Of a stretch of DNA of 6,252 nt, positions 4,591-6,252 are shown piece by piece; the first letter of the stretch is position 1; each line of letters begins with the position of its first letter. A program made the position numbers and the translations under genes. Source of the DNA: Patescibacteria group bacterium (GTDB lineage Bacteria > Patescibacteriota > Minisyncoccia > Phycocordibacterales > UBA12079). The notes under the pieces are model-generated. The model did not search any database and was not told the origin of the DNA. It saw only the letters and a list, made by a program, of their open reading frames with translations. Where the stretch lies: NCBI GenBank assembly GCA_018821685.1, contig JAHJLO010000024.1:1-6252 (forward strand). Reading direction: 5' to 3'.

Positions 4591-5241
4591 CTATTGTTTA
4601 GGATTTTTAATAACGTCGACAACTTTACCACTAATAATTAGATCGCTTTCATCAACAAAAATAGGGTGGTGTCCTTTTTCTGTTGATTCTGATACAAGAA
4701 CGATTTGTTTATTTTCTTGATCTAATTTGTATTTTTTAATATTTGCGAGACCGTCTATTACTGACACGACAACGTCATTTGGGTTGGGTCTCGAATAATT
4801 ACTATCTACAACAACATAATCACCATCTTCTATATTCTTGCTGTTAATATTTGTATCATTCATTGAATTCCCGCTAGCAACAATTACATATAAGTCTTTT
4901 TTACGATGAGGTAATTTTTTTGATGAAACTTTTAGATAACCTCCAATTCTTTCATCGGCAAAAATAGTTGAGGGTCCACAGTTAGCAGATCCGACTATTG
5001 GTAATGAAAATATACTAATTTTATTCCCAATATTTTTAACACCCCTTTTAACAACATCTATTACATTTTCATCTAAGTTCACTCTTAGGAGCCCTTTTTT
5101 ATCAAGCTGTAGTAAGTGATGTTTTGCAATTTGTGGTTTACCTTGAGCACCAATAAGCTCAGAAATTTTTCTTAAACTCATTTTGCCTAAATTAGAATTA
5201 TCTTGAGCTAGGCGATAAAGTCTTTGTTGGTATTCGTTCAT
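4591..5241 (-). CDS. LexA/CI-like self-cleaving repressor (S24 family)
   Basis: 216 residues from the chosen start. Residues 2-55 form a LexA-type winged helix-turn-helix (NEYQQRLYRLAQ; SLRKISELIGAQGKPQIAKHHL; DKKGLL). After a linker comes LPIVGSANCGPS, aligned with LexA's cleavage region, so the predicted cut is Cys88-Gly89, as in UmuD and not the Ala-Gly of LexA. The catalytic pair is Ser126 in SGNSMND and Lys169 in ANIKKYK, with IEDGDYVVVD between them. The frame stays open upstream to a TTG at 5277, but that codon is the -35 box of a good promoter whose start falls at the ATG at 5241, so 5241 is preferred and the mRNA is leaderless. It should repress itself, its downstream partner and the divergent gene until RecA filaments stimulate cleavage. 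It may be a mobile-element repressor and not the host LexA. Confidence 0.92.
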   Translation of the reverse strand: MNEYQQRLYRLAQDNSNLGKMSLRKISELIGAQGKPQIAKHHLLQLDKKGLLRVNLDENVIDVVKRGVKNIGNKISIFSLPIVGSANCGPSTIFADERIGGYLKVSSKKLPHRKKDLYVIVASGNSMNDTNINSKNIEDGDYVVVDSNYSRPNPNDVVVSVIDGLANIKKYKLDQENKQIVLVSESTEKGHHPIFVDESDLIISGKVVDVIKNPKQ

Positions 5242-5248
5242 AGGTACT

Positions 5249-5277
5249 ATTCTAACAAATTTTGAAGGATAATGCAA
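5249..5277 (-). promoter_or_regulatory. Promoter of the repressor operon
   Basis: On the minus strand TTGCAT (5277-5272) and TAGAAT (5254-5249) are separated by exactly 17 bp. The predicted start is at 5242-5241, on the A of the repressor ATG. The -10 matches 5 of 6 and the -35 only 3 of 6, so it is probably of moderate strength. Confidence 0.7.
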
Positions 5278-5284
5278 GGATTTT

Positions 5285-5312
5285 GTGTAAAGTTTCTTTA
5301 CACCCTTGACAC
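5285..5312. promoter_or_regulatory. Operator: perfect 19-bp dyad plus a third half-site
   Basis: GTGTAAAGTTTCTTTACAC (5285-5303) is a perfect 8-bp inverted repeat around TTT. It lies between the two divergent -35 boxes, 7 bp from the minus-strand one and 2 bp from the plus-strand one. CTTGACAC (5305-5312) repeats the half-site CTTTACAC (5296-5303) at 7 of 8 bases with a 9-bp offset, and covers the plus-strand -35. The natural binder is the adjacent LexA-like repressor; that assignment is inferred from position. Confidence 0.72.
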
Positions 5313-5334
5313 TTTAAAACACTAGGAGTAATAT
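5306..5334 (+). promoter_or_regulatory. Strong promoter of the Cys-rich protein gene
   Basis: A perfect TTGACA (5306-5311), a 17-bp spacer and TAATAT (5329-5334) predict a start at about 5341 and a 40-base leader. It is the best sigma-70-type promoter in the window. Its -35 overlaps the third operator half-site, so repressor binding would block it. Confidence 0.75.
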
Positions 5335-5380
5335 TAACGTTAGGTCGAATTTTATCAACCTTAATTTAGTATAAAAATAT

Positions 5381-5614
5381 ATGTCTAAGTACATCTTAAA
5401 CCGAAACCAACAAGACTCTAAGAGTGGTGGAAATTATGAATTACATAATGAAAATGGAAATTGTATTCGTCTTCCTAATCACGAGAATAGACTTGATGTA
5501 GGATATTTCGATAATTGTCGTGACGCTAAAGCACAAGCAAAAACAAAATATCCCTCAATGAGTTCTGATATCGACGGTTGTTATTATTGTTGCAATTCTT
5601 GCCACAATGAATAA
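5381..5614 (+). CDS. Small Cys-rich protein, zinc-ribbon-like
   Basis: 77 residues, starting MSKYILNRNQQ. The order of landmarks is NYELHNENGNC (C28), P32, N36, LDVGYFDNC (C46), a helix DAKAQAKTKY, then GCYYCCNSCH (C67, C70, C71, C74, H75). I recall small proteins with the same order (start xKYVLNKNQQ, an ExH-C-P segment, a central Cys, a C-terminal CxxC and CH) in bacterial and phage genomes, without known function. C28 and the C-terminal cysteines could hold a metal ion; this is inferred. No Shine-Dalgarno precedes the ATG. The gene faces away from the repressor and shares its operator region, so it is probably induced together with the repressor operon. A terminator follows within 110 bp. 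Confidence 0.85.
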   Translation: MSKYILNRNQQDSKSGGNYELHNENGNCIRLPNHENRLDVGYFDNCRDAKAQAKTKYPSMSSDIDGCYYCCNSCHNE

Positions 5615-5652
5615 TTAAAATTGAATATTGTATTTATATGAAGAAGTATTAA

Positions 5653-5671
5653 GCAGATTTTAAAAGTCTGC
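5653..5671 (+). other. Possible antiterminator hairpin
   Basis: GCAGATTT (5653-5660) can pair with AAGTCTGC (5664-5671), including one T-G pair, across a three-base loop. The same AAGTCTGC is the base of the terminator stem starting at 5662, so the two structures exclude each other. A four-codon frame (ATG AAG AAG TAT TAA, 5638-5652) ends directly before it. Attenuation is possible but unproven, since short overlapping hairpins also arise by chance. Confidence 0.3.
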
Positions 5672-5720
5672 ACGAAGATGTGTTTGAAAAAGTAACAACG
5701 CATTTTCGTGCAGGCTTTTT
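5662..5720 (+). terminator. Terminator between the Cys-rich and ParB-like genes
   Basis: A long stem (5662-5680 with 5701-5719) has only two wobble pairs. The 20-base loop can form a further TGTT/AACA stem. The arm ends in T5 (5716-5720). It should end transcription of the 77-residue protein gene or limit read-through into the ParB-like gene. Confidence 0.85.
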
Positions 5721-5763
5721 GCTTTGTGTGAAATGCAATTACTAGCATTAAACATAAAAAATC

Positions 5764-6123
5764 ATGAATAAGAAGAATTTATTGTCACCTGAGTGGCATG
5801 CAGAGAAATTATTAGTTAAAGACCTGAAATCTTGGAAAGGTAATCCTAGGACTATAACGAAAGAGGGTCTTGAAAAATTAAAGGAAAGGATCACACAACG
5901 TGGGATGCACGACGTGTTAAAAATAGATACAGACAGAACTATACTTTCAGGAAATCAGCGCAAAAAGATACTTATCGATATGGGTATTGAGGAAGTAATC
6001 GCTCTTATTCCTAACCGCCCACTAACTAAGGAGGAGAGAAACAAGGTCGCTCTTGAAAGTAATACCAATGATGGCGACTGGTGTTTTGAGGAATTGAAAT
6101 CTTTTGATTTAGGAGTTAAGTGA
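5764..6123 (+). CDS. Stand-alone ParB/sulfiredoxin-like domain protein
   Basis: 119 residues. Residues 15-82 follow the ParB N-terminal/sulfiredoxin-like pattern: LLVKDLKSWKGNPRTIT, a helix EGLEKLKERITQRGM, VLKIDTDRTILSGNQR (GNQR at 63-66 where ParB has GERR and phage relatives have GHxR), then KKILIDMGIEEVIALI. The tail KVALESNTNDGDW matches the segment that follows this domain in phage and plasmid proteins, where it is often fused to a DNA methyltransferase. No helix-turn-helix or methyltransferase part is present, so it is a minimal or shortened form, not a partitioning ParB. Possible roles are nucleotide binding or nicking; neither is shown by sequence. No Shine-Dalgarno and no convincing promoter lie upstream; expression may depend on read-through of the preceding terminator. 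Confidence 0.85.
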   Translation: MNKKNLLSPEWHAEKLLVKDLKSWKGNPRTITKEGLEKLKERITQRGMHDVLKIDTDRTILSGNQRKKILIDMGIEEVIALIPNRPLTKEERNKVALESNTNDGDWCFEELKSFDLGVK

Positions 6124-6132
6124 CATTTAGTG

Positions 6133-6188
6133 TTGCTAGAATTACTTTCGGCGATTCGAAAGATAAGAGATAACTAGCAATCTTTTTT
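6133..6188 (+). terminator. Terminator after the ParB-like gene
   Basis: The outer stem TTGCTAG (6133-6139)/CTAGCAA (6174-6180) encloses an inner stem CTTTCG (6145-6150)/CGAAAG (6157-6162), and T6 follows at 6183-6188. It begins 9 bp after the ParB-like stop codon. Confidence 0.7.
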
Positions 6189-6252
6189 CTTCTTTTTTAA
6201 TACCTCGATGTCTTCGTAGAAGTTCAGATAAAGGTGAATTAATTCCTCCTTC
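6142..6252 (-). CDS. Possible 3' end of a minus-strand gene entering from the right
   Basis: Two minus-strand frames are open at the window edge. The frame ending with TAA at 6142 gives 36 residues (ending EEKRLLVISYLSNRRK) and has G or C at only 5 of 36 third positions, as expected of a gene in this AT-rich genome. A second frame ends with TAG at 6174 (25 residues, ending EDIEVLKKKKKDC), but has half its third positions G or C and almost none at second positions. The first is therefore favoured. It would overlap the plus-strand terminator. No family can be assigned, and it may not be coding. Confidence 0.35.
   Translation of the reverse strand, partial: EGGINSPLSELLRRHRGIKKEEKRLLVISYLSNRRK

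Noticed and set aside
5242..5277. Longer repressor start at TTG 5277
   Set aside because: TTG 5277 is the -35 box of the promoter, and the predicted transcript begins at 5241-5242.
6174..6251. Alternative minus-strand frame ending KKKKKDC
   Set aside because: Its base composition by codon position (third positions half G or C, second almost none) is opposite to that of the AT-rich genes here; kept only as a note in the partial-gene entry.

Overview
The window is AT-rich (by eye about one third G+C) and uses the standard code: TAA, TAG and TGA all end genes. Shine-Dalgarno sites are mostly missing, and several promoters sit almost on the start codon. A small two-helix membrane protein of a type I associate with Candidate Phyla Radiation genomes lies close to rsgA, and T-arm-tipped repeats lie between genes. 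Together these suggest a member of Candidatus Patescibacteria (CPR, Parcubacteria-like). That placement is an inference from style and not a database match.

Left part (1-3000) looks chromosomal. It starts with a terminator, then tRNA-Arg(GCG) with its own promoter and terminator. Next comes a roughly 0.27-kb non-coding element whose tips copy the T-arm of that tRNA. The element is closed by a 49-bp exact duplication of the tRNA 3' end plus terminator. Three minus-strand genes follow: a two-helix membrane protein, a protein resembling a degenerate phosphoribosyltransferase, and the ribosome-assembly GTPase RsgA.

Middle part (about 3000-3618) has no gene. It contains several hairpins, a fossil T-arm, a second 140-bp copy of the T-arm-tipped element in the opposite orientation, a GC-rich structured patch, tandem 9-mers and a 15-bp AT-rich hairpin. 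It looks like the boundary between chromosomal and accessory DNA.

Right part (3619-6252) looks like an accessory or mobile module. A LexA/CI-like self-cleaving repressor (S24 family) is followed after 3 bp by an unrecognised 322-residue protein on the minus strand. A divergent promoter, with a perfect 19-bp dyad between the two -35 boxes, drives a small Cys-rich protein on the plus strand. After an attenuator-like terminator comes a stand-alone ParB/sulfiredoxin-type domain protein. The right edge may hold the 3' end of a minus-strand gene. The likely logic is a repressor that controls itself, its partner and the divergent gene, and is relieved by RecA-stimulated cleavage.

The best candidates for something undescribed are the T-arm-tipped repeat family, with a compensatory base change in its conserved stem, and the repressor plus 322-residue protein module.
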